Assembly: GCA_964625175.1 (NCBI GenBank)
Contig: CAZVAO010000020.1
Span: 1 to 24,441, forward strand
Origin: CAZVAO01 sp964625175
Lineage (GTDB): Bacteria; Bacillota; UBA994; PWPR01
Length of the DNA stretch: 24,441 nt
Direction of reading: 5' to 3'
This document shows, one piece after another, positions 1-8,583 of the stretch (its first letter is position 1; every line of letters begins with the position of its first letter). The notes beneath the pieces were generated by a model that saw only the letters and a list, made by a program, of their open reading frames with translations, had not been told where the DNA came from and ran no database searches. Position numbers and translations under genes: made by a program.

Positions 1-56
1 AGCATTACTAAGTAAAATAACGAACTCTTTCTGATTGAAGAAATCGTTAATATATG

Positions 57-86
57 CAGAAAAGCAGCGGATTGTCCGCTGCTTTA
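57..86 (-). terminator. Hairpin terminator of the flavoprotein gene
   Basis: A perfect 10-bp inverted repeat (arms 62-71 and 75-84, loop of three) overlaps the stop codon of the flavoprotein gene. Read on the minus strand it is followed by only a short T run (60-63), so it is a strong stem with a weak tail. It may also work toward the plus strand. Confidence 0.6.
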
Positions 87-644
87 TATATTCTGGATTT
101 TATTCCACTCATCAGCTAGCTCTTGCACAGCGAGAAGGGCTTCTAAATCATCCTTGCTGGGAACGGTGTCAGTGTTATGGGATACGATAGCGCCCCAATA
201 ATCCGTTGCTTTCATTTCAGATAGAATGATTTTTGCCGTTGCTTGGGCTCGTTTGGGCGATCCTCCCCCGCCACCACACAGGATCACCGCGCCTTTTTTC
301 TTTTTTGTAATGAGGGCTTCATCGCGTATATACTTGGCCGCATAGAACACTTGTAACCTACTTAAAACGCTCAAAAGTGGCCCTGTAAGCTCAGAAAAAT
401 AGATTGGTGAAGCGATAACTATGTTGTCGCATTCTTTGATATAGGCATAGACTTCTTGCATTTTATCTTGGATGATACAAGAGGGCTCTTGCCAACAGTA
501 GCGACAAGCCATGCAGGGCTTGATATTGGCAAAATAGGCATCAATGATCTTGACTTCCCCTGTGAGACGACGCGTTAGTTCATTAATGAGATAAACGGTG
601 TCACCATTAGTGCGTGGTGAACCGTTGAATATTAAGGTTTTCAT
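84..644 (-). CDS. Flavodoxin-fold NAD(P)H/FMN reductase, iron-sulfur flavoprotein-like
   Basis: The 186-residue product has the flavodoxin-like fold of the NADPH-dependent FMN reductase family. The N-terminal strand runs into the FMN phosphate loop GSPRTNGDT (residues 8-16). Residues 76-85 (IVIASPIYFS) form the usual second flavin contact, and a glycine-rich loop lies near 124-129. Four cysteines, C44, C47, C50 and C56, are spaced CX2CX2CX5C. That matches the compact motif of archaeal and clostridial iron-sulfur flavoproteins, so a 4Fe-4S cluster beside FMN is likely; this is inferred from the motif only. It probably acts in the cytosol as a redox carrier or in oxygen/quinone reduction, substrate unknown. 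The ATG follows an AGGGGAG ribosome site. The gene has its own promoter and terminator and is not tied to the upstream lipoprotein gene. Confidence 0.8.
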   Translation of the reverse strand: MKTLIFNGSPRTNGDTVYLINELTRRLTGEVKIIDAYFANIKPCMACRYCWQEPSCIIQDKMQEVYAYIKECDNIVIASPIYFSELTGPLLSVLSRLQVFYAAKYIRDEALITKKKKGAVILCGGGGGSPKRAQATAKIILSEMKATDYWGAIVSHNTDTVPSKDDLEALLAVQELADEWNKIQNI

Positions 645-690
645 ACAATCTCCCCTTTTCGAGGCCCTTAGAAAATAGTTGTCTGGTTTT

Positions 691-699
691 AGTATATCA
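691..699 (-). promoter_or_regulatory. Extended -10 promoter for the flavoprotein gene
   Basis: On the minus strand the site reads TGATATACT, an extended -10 (TGn plus TATACT), 46 bases before the ATG. No good -35 hexamer lies 17 bases upstream, as is common for extended -10 promoters. Confidence 0.45.
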
Positions 700-723
700 T
701 ATTCAGTTTAGCAGATTTATTGT

Positions 724-1536
724 TCATTTGGTCATCCAAACACTCGGTTCGGACTCAAAAAGATTCCCGTCTATACGCTCGTACCGCACATCGCCTTCAA
801 TATAAACCAGCCCAGTGTCTGTGATCGATATGGTGTAATTGCTATTCGGGACAATCCTGTCATCGGGTCCATAGATGAGATCGTTACGGCTACCACCAAT
901 GACTGCTGGCATATATTGATAGTAGATTGGAGAAATCAAAACGCCATTTTTGTAAAGATCACTTGTCTCTGCCGCTATGGCGGTGACCAAATAATGATCC
1001 TGGCGATTTAGCTGAGCTGTACGATCAATAAATTGATTATAGGGCGTAATACCCAACATCTTAGTATTACCAGTCTGTCCGTTAAGGCGTTCAACCTTAT
1101 AATATTCTACGGTGCTACTTGCCTCCCACTGCAAAAAGGCACCACCAACCGTATAGGTCAGATTGCTAAGTTCAGGCCTTCTCACTAGCCGCTGAGCATT
1201 ACTTTCGAGATAAAATTCCGAACGGTGATAGTAATTCTCATCTTTGTAGGCTGGGTAAACTCGGTAAGTATAGAGGGCACCATCCTTTATAGTCCGATCA
1301 ATGATCGATGTGTTCTCCGACACACCCCAATATGAGTAGCCATTATCATCTTTTGCTATCCGATAAATGTAATAACAATTCGCTTCCGAAGCCGGCTGCC
1401 AAGCAAGTTCAATGCCTGTTGCTACAGGACTTGCTTCTAAATTACTAATATTACCCAGTGTAATATCTGGCAGCTGCTGCTGACAACTTGTCACAAGCAG
1501 GGTCAAAATCAATAGGATTAGTAAACCATATTTCAT
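724..1536 (-). CDS. Lipoprotein with two fibronectin type III-like domains
   Basis: The 270-residue product starts with a hydrophobic signal peptide and a lipobox VTSC with the lipidated cysteine at residue 18, so it should be anchored on the outer face of the membrane. Residues about 30-112 and 121-205 each look like a fibronectin type III beta-sandwich: a tryptophan near the second strand (LAWQPASEA, LQWEASS) and a tyrosine-rich middle (YYIYR, YYKVER). The last 65 residues are not recognised. It is the last gene of the polysaccharide block, 53 bases after the glycosyltransferase, so a role in holding or exporting the polymer is possible but only inferred. The ATG lacks a close ribosome site; the nearest AAGGAG (minus strand, about 1564-1569) is roughly 27 bases away and I see no better in-frame start. 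Confidence 0.7.
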   Translation of the reverse strand: MKYGLLILLILTLLVTSCQQQLPDITLGNISNLEASPVATGIELAWQPASEANCYYIYRIAKDDNGYSYWGVSENTSIIDRTIKDGALYTYRVYPAYKDENYYHRSEFYLESNAQRLVRRPELSNLTYTVGGAFLQWEASSTVEYYKVERLNGQTGNTKMLGITPYNQFIDRTAQLNRQDHYLVTAIAAETSDLYKNGVLISPIYYQYMPAVIGGSRNDLIYGPDDRIVPNSNYTISITDTGLVYIEGDVRYERIDGNLFESEPSVWMTK

Positions 1537-1589
1537 AGTATCATTGCCACAAACTTGCAGCAGCTCCTTTCTAGATGATTTAAATCATC

Positions 1590-3032
1590 TTACTCAATGA
1601 CACGGTCATCCACAAAACATTCTGGGATCATATCTTTATGAATATGTTCAGTTCGCTCGATAATCCCCCACTCCCCTTTTCTATTTCTCGGCCGCATAAA
1701 CGCTGTAAACCGCACAAAAACCAATAGAAATCGTAATCCGATATTCTCAAATAGGGAAACAAAGAGCGCTTTGACCATATCCCATTTTCGTAATCTAACC
1801 TTCATGGAATAGATTCGTGAGAAAAAGGCAGTAAGGGAGATAATCATATTAAAAACGACATAAATCCCCATTAGCATCAGCATGAAGGGTACATTAATCA
1901 AATTAATATAGACTGCAATAAGGATACTAGTCAGTCCAAATAATTCAATATAGGGCGAGAAGAGTTCGTAAATAAGATAGTAACTAAAAGATATTAAGCT
2001 TAATAATCCATAGCTGGGATTGAAAAGCACACGCTTGTGTTGACGAATGCTTTCATAAAGACCAGTGTGCCATCGTCGTCGTTGTCGAGCAAGATCACGA
2101 AAATTGCCAGGTGCTTGACTCCAACAGATTGCATCGGCAGCATACCGTATTTCATAGGGAATATCATTGGCTCTAGCAAACGCATGCATGCGCACAATTA
2201 ACTCCATATCCTCGCCGATGGTATGGGTATTATAGCCTCCCATCCTGATTAAAAAATCTTTTCTAAACAATCCAAATGCACCGGATACAATCAGGTTCCC
2301 ATTAAATTTATCGAAAAGAAGACGCGTTGCTAGAAATGAACGATCGTATTCAAAGACTTGCATACAAAGGATAAGTTTTTTCGGCAATCGATAATCAATG
2401 ACATGACCATCTTCAATAACGACATCATTAATAATGCGCACTAAGCCGCCAACTGCAATGATATCGTCACTTTCCATTGCCGTTCGAGAGATATTGCGAA
2501 GGGCATCATATTGCAAGACCGAATCAGCGTCAATCGTAATCACATATGGGTATTGGGCGGCATTGATCCCAAGATTAAGGGCATCGGATTTCCCGCCATT
2601 TTCCTTGCGAATTAACGTAATTGGAACATCAAATGAATGCGACTCATAGATTTCAAGTTCCATTTTACAGGGAATTTTGCGATGTATGGGGCGGTCTACC
2701 TTAATCATCTTGGTATAGTCAATGATTTTCTGCGCGGTTCCATCTGTGGATCCGTCATCGACGACAATGATCTCGTAAATCTTGTACTCTTGAGCGAGTA
2801 AAGAACAAAGAGAATCAAGAATCGTCACCTCTTCGTTATAGGCAGGTACAATCACACTAATTGGCGCATAATAATCATGTTCAAGATAGCTGAACATTTG
2901 ATTGCGACGTTTCTTATCAAATAGTGATACGGCGCCGACAGTAACGGAAGCAATTAAAAATGCAGAATAAACGAGCAAATATGTTAAAAAGAAAATTTCA
3001 ATCACATGATATATATCTTTAACAAGTTCCAT
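1590..3032 (-). CDS. Processive family 2 glycosyltransferase, membrane-bound
   Basis: This 480-residue GT2 enzyme should build a polysaccharide from a nucleotide sugar and thread it through the membrane. One N-terminal membrane segment (about 10-38) is followed by the GT-A domain. Visible motifs are PAYNEE (63-68), VDDGSTDGT (91-99), GGKSDALN (146-153), the DAD metal and sugar-phosphate site (168-170), GED with the likely catalytic Asp (273-275) and QRRRW (317-321), the mark of processive synthases such as cellulose, hyaluronan and PNAG synthases. Several membrane segments fill about 335-445. There is no PilZ domain, so no built-in cyclic-di-GMP control is seen. The product cannot be read from sequence. 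The ribosome site (AGGAGGTGG) lies inside the end of the upstream HEAT gene, only 3 bases away, so translation is probably linked. Confidence 0.88.
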   Translation of the reverse strand: MELVKDIYHVIEIFFLTYLLVYSAFLIASVTVGAVSLFDKKRRNQMFSYLEHDYYAPISVIVPAYNEEVTILDSLCSLLAQEYKIYEIIVVDDGSTDGTAQKIIDYTKMIKVDRPIHRKIPCKMELEIYESHSFDVPITLIRKENGGKSDALNLGINAAQYPYVITIDADSVLQYDALRNISRTAMESDDIIAVGGLVRIINDVVIEDGHVIDYRLPKKLILCMQVFEYDRSFLATRLLFDKFNGNLIVSGAFGLFRKDFLIRMGGYNTHTIGEDMELIVRMHAFARANDIPYEIRYAADAICWSQAPGNFRDLARQRRRWHTGLYESIRQHKRVLFNPSYGLLSLISFSYYLIYELFSPYIELFGLTSILIAVYINLINVPFMLMLMGIYVVFNMIISLTAFFSRIYSMKVRLRKWDMVKALFVSLFENIGLRFLLVFVRFTAFMRPRNRKGEWGIIERTEHIHKDMIPECFVDDRVIE

Positions 3033-3035
3033 TGG

Positions 3036-4181
3036 TTACAAGCCACCTCCTTCCCTTAAAATAGCTGCCTCATGCCTGTGGAGAATCATTTGACGTGCAT
3101 AGGGATCTGAGTGATTATCCATAATTTCGCGGTAATCAAAACCAAGTGCCAGAAGACTATCCGCACAATTTAGACGCACATGCCAATTAGAATTTCCAAG
3201 ATGTTTAATTAGCAATTTTTCTGTAGTAATTGAAGGATACATCTGTAAAGACCGTGCTGCAACTGCTGCTAAGTTGAAACCTGCAACGTCCTCCAAGGAC
3301 GTCTGCAAAAACTCCTGTAAAGCATTAGAAGCTGGCTCATAATAATGACGTCCAAAGTACATAATCGCGGCAATTACCGTTTCTTTATTCGTTTTTGGAT
3401 TACACATTATCTTAAAAACATCTGGATTGTGTCTGTGATGAGCCTCAGAATCCGCTAATAAGCGCAGATAATGGATGGTCAAGATCTGTAATTGTGGCGA
3501 AAAGTTATGCATATTTTCGAAAAGAAGATTGAGGAGGTTGGTATTGTCCTCTCGCATTTCTGTTAAATAATCACTAAAAAACTTCGTATTCCGCAGCTGG
3601 AGGTAGTCATTAATTGTTGTTAATGCATAAAAAATATATTCTGTGGAACCGATTCTAACAAGTGCCCGAAATGCATTAATTCGCACATAAAACGATTTGG
3701 AATGCATATAAGTTGCCAATTGTCGCACTAAGTGATCCAGTATTTCTGGCTTACCTTGCCATGAGCTCATCGTAGGCACTGTATCGTAAATAATATAAGC
3801 AAGAAAGGCTTGTTTGTCCTCTTTAAGAGACTGATATTGTGTGACTAGATTGGTTAGCATCTCAACGATATAAATCTGCAATTTACCACGCGTTTTCTCT
3901 GGTAAGCTTGCTCGATAGTCTTCATTATAAACCTCTGCAAAGGCTAGTAACCAATTCTCATTAGTCAAGCGATTTCCAAGAGAAGCATGGAGTAAATTGC
4001 GGTGTTGCTGTTCATTTTTATTAATCTGATTGACTTGCTCATTCAGTTTAGCAGTTACAAACTCTTCAAACCTCGGTTTTAATCGGCGATTATTCCAAAC
4101 ACCAATGGAATAAAGGAGATCGAAAACAATAATAATGCCGCAAATGTAGATACACACAAAGAGGATGACATCGATACTCAT
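3036..4181 (-). CDS. Membrane-anchored HEAT-repeat protein of the polysaccharide block
   Basis: The 381-residue product starts with one hydrophobic segment (about 4-28) and continues as an almost all-helical, soluble part. Helical pairs look like HEAT repeats, clearest at about 145-170 (FYVRINAFRALVRIGS) and 328-347 (NWHVRLNCADSLLALG). HEAT solenoids bind other proteins; no enzyme motif is visible. Its start overlaps the stop of the glycoside hydrolase by 4 bases (ATGA) and its stop lies 3 bases before the glycosyltransferase start, so the three proteins are probably made in fixed ratio. I infer a scaffold or regulator holding the synthase, most likely on the cytoplasmic face because there is no signal peptide cleavage site. 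The function is not known. Confidence 0.72.
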   Translation of the reverse strand: MSIDVILFVCIYICGIIIVFDLLYSIGVWNNRRLKPRFEEFVTAKLNEQVNQINKNEQQHRNLLHASLGNRLTNENWLLAFAEVYNEDYRASLPEKTRGKLQIYIVEMLTNLVTQYQSLKEDKQAFLAYIIYDTVPTMSSWQGKPEILDHLVRQLATYMHSKSFYVRINAFRALVRIGSTEYIFYALTTINDYLQLRNTKFFSDYLTEMREDNTNLLNLLFENMHNFSPQLQILTIHYLRLLADSEAHHRHNPDVFKIMCNPKTNKETVIAAIMYFGRHYYEPASNALQEFLQTSLEDVAGFNLAAVAARSLQMYPSITTEKLLIKHLGNSNWHVRLNCADSLLALGFDYREIMDNHSDPYARQMILHRHEAAILREGGGL

Positions 4182-6370
4182 TTCGAATCGCCTCCTTTAG
4201 CTGCCCATAAAGATTGATACGCATAATAAGCGGCCTTCAAACGCTCATGATAGGTCACTTGATCACCCCACCCTTTTAGAGGAAAGGCCGTTAATTCGAT
4301 GGTATTGTCTGAGGTTGGATTAACCGCCATTCCAGCATACATTTGATCAATTTTGATGGTATCTACACCGTAATGGTCATAGTAATCATCGTGAATCTTC
4401 ATTTCATTGGGGTTTGAAAAATTTAACAATTGCCAAGGAATACGAATCTCCACACAATCTTCACCATAAGCGAAGTCGGTTAAAGAATTGAAATCCTCTG
4501 CATCAGGATTGCCATTCCCTTCCATCAGTTTACCCGTTTCATAAACCTCATAGAGACCATAATCAAACATATCAAATTCAGCAGGGTTTAACTGATTTGC
4601 ATCATGTTTAGCCAATCCGGTTGTCATTTGTAAAATCATATTAATTGGCTGAAAAACTGAACTATCCTTTTCGGGTGTAATGATATAGGGATCGATACCC
4701 AATACTTCACGACCCAAAGTCGCACGCATGACATTGTAGCGTTCCTGAACTGTCACCCGACTCTGATCTCCCTGAATCTTAATGATGAAATCGGTGTCGC
4801 GATTAAAATGAAGATCTTCACCCGAAGCATAGGATGAACCCGTTTTTTGAGTCGTATCAATGGGTATAATAATTCGATCCTCACTATTAATACCTGGTTT
4901 TTGAACTAAAAAGTAGATGTCTTTTTCATCATAAAGCATCGAGAGGGACGTGTCTTCAGATTTGGTTAGAGGCTGTATATCCTGCCATTCCGCAGAGTCG
5001 CCATCAACATAACAAATGCTTTTTTCTTTGCCGGGGTCGAAAGACAAAATACCGAAAAATTGTTCATTTGTTTGGGCATCGCTCCAATAAGCCGTATCAT
5101 AGAGACTCACATTTTCCATCGTATTCCAAGTTCGTTTAAACCACTCATCTTGCCAGGCAAACATAATACTGCCACTGCAACCAGTGTTCATTATATCGTG
5201 GTAGCATTCGATTAAGGCATCTGCTTGTTCTTGTTCGGACATAAAGCCCTGATTGCGTCCAGTATTGCGGTCGCGCTGGGCCATTCCTCGCGAGGATGGG
5301 ATACCGTATTCTGCAATGACAACCGGCTGATTATGGTGGTCAGTTAAGGTTTTCAGATAAGCATAATAGGTATTAATATTCCCGTCCAAGTCACGTCGAT
5401 TATCGAGACCAGGCTCATAACTTAAATAATCTGGGTAATACGGATAAACATGATAGGATGCAAAGGTTCCAGAAATATAGCGATCGGTGGTTTTGATATG
5501 TTCTACATCCACTTTTGCTACTTTGGTGAAAAATGCGCTGACTGCAGCATCATAATCAAATGGATCCGTAGTAGGCCAATTAGAAAAGGCCACTAAGCGT
5601 TGAACACCATAACGGTTTGTTTCATACTCAATGATACGGTCCCCCACTTCAGCCAACATCGTCTCAAAGGGAGATGCTTCTTGTGTGGAATACATGTAGT
5701 CCCCCTGGTAGGGGTCAATCGTACTTTCATATTTATGATCAGTGTAAATTACCGTAAATTCTTCCCACTCAACACCCAGGATATAACCAATCACCCACTG
5801 GGAGACATTAGATCGGTAAATACCCGTTCCCGAAGCGGATCCGAGGCTGATATTGCGTCGTCCCCAAATGACATCCACCGCTGTACAGACATCTTTTAAC
5901 AATTGACCCTGAATGGCAGGATCGAAACCATCACGGTGAGAAAAATGATTGTAATCATTAAGCCACACGCCTTGGATGAGGTAAAGGGGGTCATCATTTT
6001 CAGTGTTAAATTTCAGAAGTGCCTTGTAAAAAGCCGGGTTATGGATGGTATAGATCCGTACGGTATTAGCACCCATCGCTTTTATAGCTTTAAACCAGGA
6101 GAGGTACTGGGCTTCAGTGATGGCATGATCAGTGGCAAAGTGACCAGGAACGCCTGCACCCATATTTACACCGCGAATCTCGAAAGGCTCGGTGATCCCA
6201 TCTTTAGTCATATAAATGTTATTGGTGTCCGTTGTCATAAAGGTGGAGGCTTTCGGTACATTGAAAGCTAGATAGAGATTTGTGGAGTAATACAAATAAT
6301 AACCAATCAATGCAACGAAAAGTAGTATGATGCCAAATATAATGAATTTTCTAAAAGAAACCGATTGCAT
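4178..6370 (-). CDS. Membrane-anchored clan GH-A-like glycoside hydrolase with CBM9-like C-terminal domain
   Basis: The 730-residue product has an N-terminal anchor (about 9-28), then a TIM-barrel domain (about 50-440) like GH5, GH2 or GH72 enzymes: an entry strand FEIRGVNMG (63-71), the core MGANTVRIYTI (99-109) and the end-of-strand VIAEYG with the likely nucleophile E354. The acid/base Glu would lie in GVEWEEF (199-205), where the usual NE(P) is replaced, so E201 or a neighbour may serve. FAWQDEW (404-410) resembles the last barrel strand. The C-terminal part from about 453 starts with DGDSAEW, typical of CBM9-like sugar-binding sandwiches. It should lie outside the membrane and trim or transfer the new polysaccharide, as paired hydrolases do in cellulose and PNAG systems. 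The family assignment is uncertain. The ribosome site is GGGGAGGT. Confidence 0.75.
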   Translation of the reverse strand: MQSVSFRKFIIFGIILLFVALIGYYLYYSTNLYLAFNVPKASTFMTTDTNNIYMTKDGITEPFEIRGVNMGAGVPGHFATDHAITEAQYLSWFKAIKAMGANTVRIYTIHNPAFYKALLKFNTENDDPLYLIQGVWLNDYNHFSHRDGFDPAIQGQLLKDVCTAVDVIWGRRNISLGSASGTGIYRSNVSQWVIGYILGVEWEEFTVIYTDHKYESTIDPYQGDYMYSTQEASPFETMLAEVGDRIIEYETNRYGVQRLVAFSNWPTTDPFDYDAAVSAFFTKVAKVDVEHIKTTDRYISGTFASYHVYPYYPDYLSYEPGLDNRRDLDGNINTYYAYLKTLTDHHNQPVVIAEYGIPSSRGMAQRDRNTGRNQGFMSEQEQADALIECYHDIMNTGCSGSIMFAWQDEWFKRTWNTMENVSLYDTAYWSDAQTNEQFFGILSFDPGKEKSICYVDGDSAEWQDIQPLTKSEDTSLSMLYDEKDIYFLVQKPGINSEDRIIIPIDTTQKTGSSYASGEDLHFNRDTDFIIKIQGDQSRVTVQERYNVMRATLGREVLGIDPYIITPEKDSSVFQPINMILQMTTGLAKHDANQLNPAEFDMFDYGLYEVYETGKLMEGNGNPDAEDFNSLTDFAYGEDCVEIRIPWQLLNFSNPNEMKIHDDYYDHYGVDTIKIDQMYAGMAVNPTSDNTIELTAFPLKGWGDQVTYHERLKAAYYAYQSLWAAKGGDSK

Positions 6371-6415
6371 ATTGCACTACCTCCCCTAGTATTGCGTCGT
6401 ATCCATAGGCCTAAA

Positions 6416-7873
6416 TCAGTGTAAGAATTTCTTAATTGCCGACTCGTGACAATATTGCTTAAGGACATCGATGTGGGCATCTAAAAAACTGCCTCGTTTT
6501 CGAATATAGTCTTTAATCATCTCAACTGCTTCTGTGTAATTTTTAGGATTGCGATACTCATACTGAATCCTAATCTCAGAAGGCATTTTATCGTAGTCAA
6601 AGGTGTTGTTCCAAACCTCAAAATTGCGATCAACAGCTGAACCTAGAAAACCAACTGTATCATCGATATATTTCATCAAATAATCTTCATTTAGCACTGT
6701 TTTCCGCAATTGCTGGTAGCGGCCAATCAGTCGATCGACAAAGACCTCATCCTTCATTAGCATCTCATAGCGATCATCAAATACTACCTTAAAGTCCTCT
6801 GTCGGTTGCCTGAAATTATCAAAAGCAGAGTTAAAGTCCCATACTGGACCGATAGAAAACTTACCGCCCAAATCTTGGTAAAAATAGGCCGATAAAGTAG
6901 CTGCATCATAATTCTGAAAGAATTCATTTATGATGGCATAATCGATAAAAGATTGGGTATTATAAAAAGATGGGTAGCCGAATTTTTTATCCTTAAAATC
7001 AAATGAATAGAGGGCTTTTTCGTCATCACTCATTGTCTGTTCTATCGCGCGTTCAAGATCTGGTGTTAACAAAGTGCTGGGATACAGAATCTGGTGGCCC
7101 GTTTTACTGCTAATCATTTTAGTATATTGGATGAAAGGATTAATATTCTTGCTATTATCACTATACCAGTCCAATTTAACTAAAAAGCTGGTATTCGCAT
7201 CGCCTTGACGGTAGGTCGTTAGATCAACACGTCCTTCGGCTTTAGCGATTGTTTCCATCGCAAGGTATAGGCCACGGTATTCCCCATTAACAAAAAGTTC
7301 GCAAAAGCGGACATCAGGCGTATAAGGTAGAACCTGTCCAGCAATATTCATACAGAAATAATTGCGAATCAGCGAACGATCGAGAAACGGCCCATGCAAA
7401 GCCCATTCATCATGAGGTTCCATGCCTAAAAGTCCATATTCTTTATTCTCACTGCCATCTTCATTGACAAAACTTAGCTTAAAATTCTTTTTATCATGCA
7501 ACATTGAAGAGTTCCCACGGTAATTGATATTAGAGGCAATCTGTAAAACGGGATTGTCATCCAAGCTATTATATACAGCTGGATTATCAAATACTGTAAC
7601 AGTCCCTGGAACATCCGGAGACACGTAATCACGAACACCGTTTTCATAAACTACTCTAATCACTTGGGGCTGTTCATCTTTCATATCAATGCTAATAATC
7701 GGCAAATGGGAAGAAAACCCGTTGGTTAATTCGGGTTTAAGCTTTTCCACATAGACCAAATGCTGATGGGTACGCGGATATAAGGGTTGATCAAACGCCC
7801 TAGCTGCAGACAAACTGAATACCGTTGCAAGCAGAAGGATGATAATAAACCCACTGAGTAGTTTGTATTTCAC
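6416..7873 (-). CDS. Secreted CotH kinase-family protein
   Basis: The 485-residue product belongs to the CotH family of atypical kinases. A signal peptide ends near residue 26 (SAARA). Typical motifs are NYRGNSS (117-123) with following lysines (128-129), FLVKLDW (230-236), and GPVWDFNSAFDNF (342-354), whose Asp matches the metal-binding Asp of CotH. Spore-coat CotH of Bacillus phosphorylates serines in coat proteins, but this one is exported, so its phosphate donor and target are unclear. It follows DUF4956 by 14 bases and precedes the hydrolase by 45, and CotH, VTC and DUF4956 genes are known to neighbour one another in Bacillota. The start is GTG, with an AGGAG site that can fold into a small hairpin. 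It could also be a non-catalytic surface protein. Confidence 0.85.
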   Translation of the reverse strand: MKYKLLSGFIIILLLATVFSLSAARAFDQPLYPRTHQHLVYVEKLKPELTNGFSSHLPIISIDMKDEQPQVIRVVYENGVRDYVSPDVPGTVTVFDNPAVYNSLDDNPVLQIASNINYRGNSSMLHDKKNFKLSFVNEDGSENKEYGLLGMEPHDEWALHGPFLDRSLIRNYFCMNIAGQVLPYTPDVRFCELFVNGEYRGLYLAMETIAKAEGRVDLTTYRQGDANTSFLVKLDWYSDNSKNINPFIQYTKMISSKTGHQILYPSTLLTPDLERAIEQTMSDDEKALYSFDFKDKKFGYPSFYNTQSFIDYAIINEFFQNYDAATLSAYFYQDLGGKFSIGPVWDFNSAFDNFRQPTEDFKVVFDDRYEMLMKDEVFVDRLIGRYQQLRKTVLNEDYLMKYIDDTVGFLGSAVDRNFEVWNNTFDYDKMPSEIRIQYEYRNPKNYTEAVEMIKDYIRKRGSFLDAHIDVLKQYCHESAIKKFLH

Positions 7874-7887
7874 AGGAGCTCACTCCT
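7874..7887 (-). promoter_or_regulatory. Hairpin covering the ribosome site of cotH-like gene
   Basis: The 14 bases directly before the GTG start form AGGAG, a 4-base loop, and CTCCT, so the ribosome site can pair with the bases next to the start codon. The stem is only 5 bp and may simply be chance, but it could lower translation unless ribosomes arrive from the upstream gene. Confidence 0.3.
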
Positions 7888-8565
7888 TTACGAAATATCG
7901 TCGTTTTGGGAGACCACGTTAAAATAGTCGATGTCACCAATATTATAAATTAAGTCAAATAGCCCAAGATCAGATTTTTGCACCTGTTCATAGCGACTGC
8001 GCGGTACTTCATAAATATACTCAACGGACTCTGCTGTTGAGTTTTTTACCTTAAGGCTGGCATAATTTTGAAAGACCTCGAAGATTGCCACTTCAATATC
8101 GCGCTCATGGGCAAAAGCCCCGCGAATGACGAGAAGCACTCTGTTGTCATTCTTGATTCTACCCAATATTAGTAAAATGACGAATACAACCGCCGAACCA
8201 ACGCCACATACGACATAGTCGCCAACCCCAGTGCAAATACCCGAGATAATGGCCCAAAAAATATAGGCTGTGTCGCGAGGGTCTTTAATGGCGGTACGAT
8301 AACGTACAATCGATAGGGCTCCGACCATACCTAATGAAAGGGTAATATTATTACTAATCGTTGCCATGACGGTAGCCGTTAAAACCGTTAAGGTGATGAG
8401 GGATACATTAAATTTTTTGCTATAAATCGTACCAGCATGACTGACCCAATAGGAAACAAAAATCACGACCCCAACTAAAGCTGCGACAGCAATGTTCTGT
8501 ATGACTTGATCGATCGGCATCGAACCACTGCTGTTCTCTAACATTTGTAAGATTAATTCTCTCAT
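7888..8565 (-). CDS. DUF4956 membrane protein
   Basis: The 225-residue product matches the DUF4956 family. Hydrophobic segments lie at about 25-42, 54-72, 98-115 and 121-136. The family's most conserved stretch, with ALSIVRYRTAIKDPRDTAY (residues 83-101), is intact and lies between membrane segments. A soluble C-terminal domain of about 85 residues follows, probably in the cytoplasm, with an alpha/beta pattern. No biochemical role is established for DUF4956; it is regularly found beside VTC-domain and CotH genes, as here (18 bases after the VTC stop). I infer a membrane partner of the VTC protein. The ATG has an AAAGGA ribosome site at good distance. Confidence 0.85.
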   Translation of the reverse strand: MRELILQMLENSSGSMPIDQVIQNIAVAALVGVVIFVSYWVSHAGTIYSKKFNVSLITLTVLTATVMATISNNITLSLGMVGALSIVRYRTAIKDPRDTAYIFWAIISGICTGVGDYVVCGVGSAVVFVILLILGRIKNDNRVLLVIRGAFAHERDIEVAIFEVFQNYASLKVKNSTAESVEYIYEVPRSRYEQVQKSDLGLFDLIYNIGDIDYFNVVSQNDDIS

Positions 8566-8583
8566 AATAATCCTTTCTTAAAA

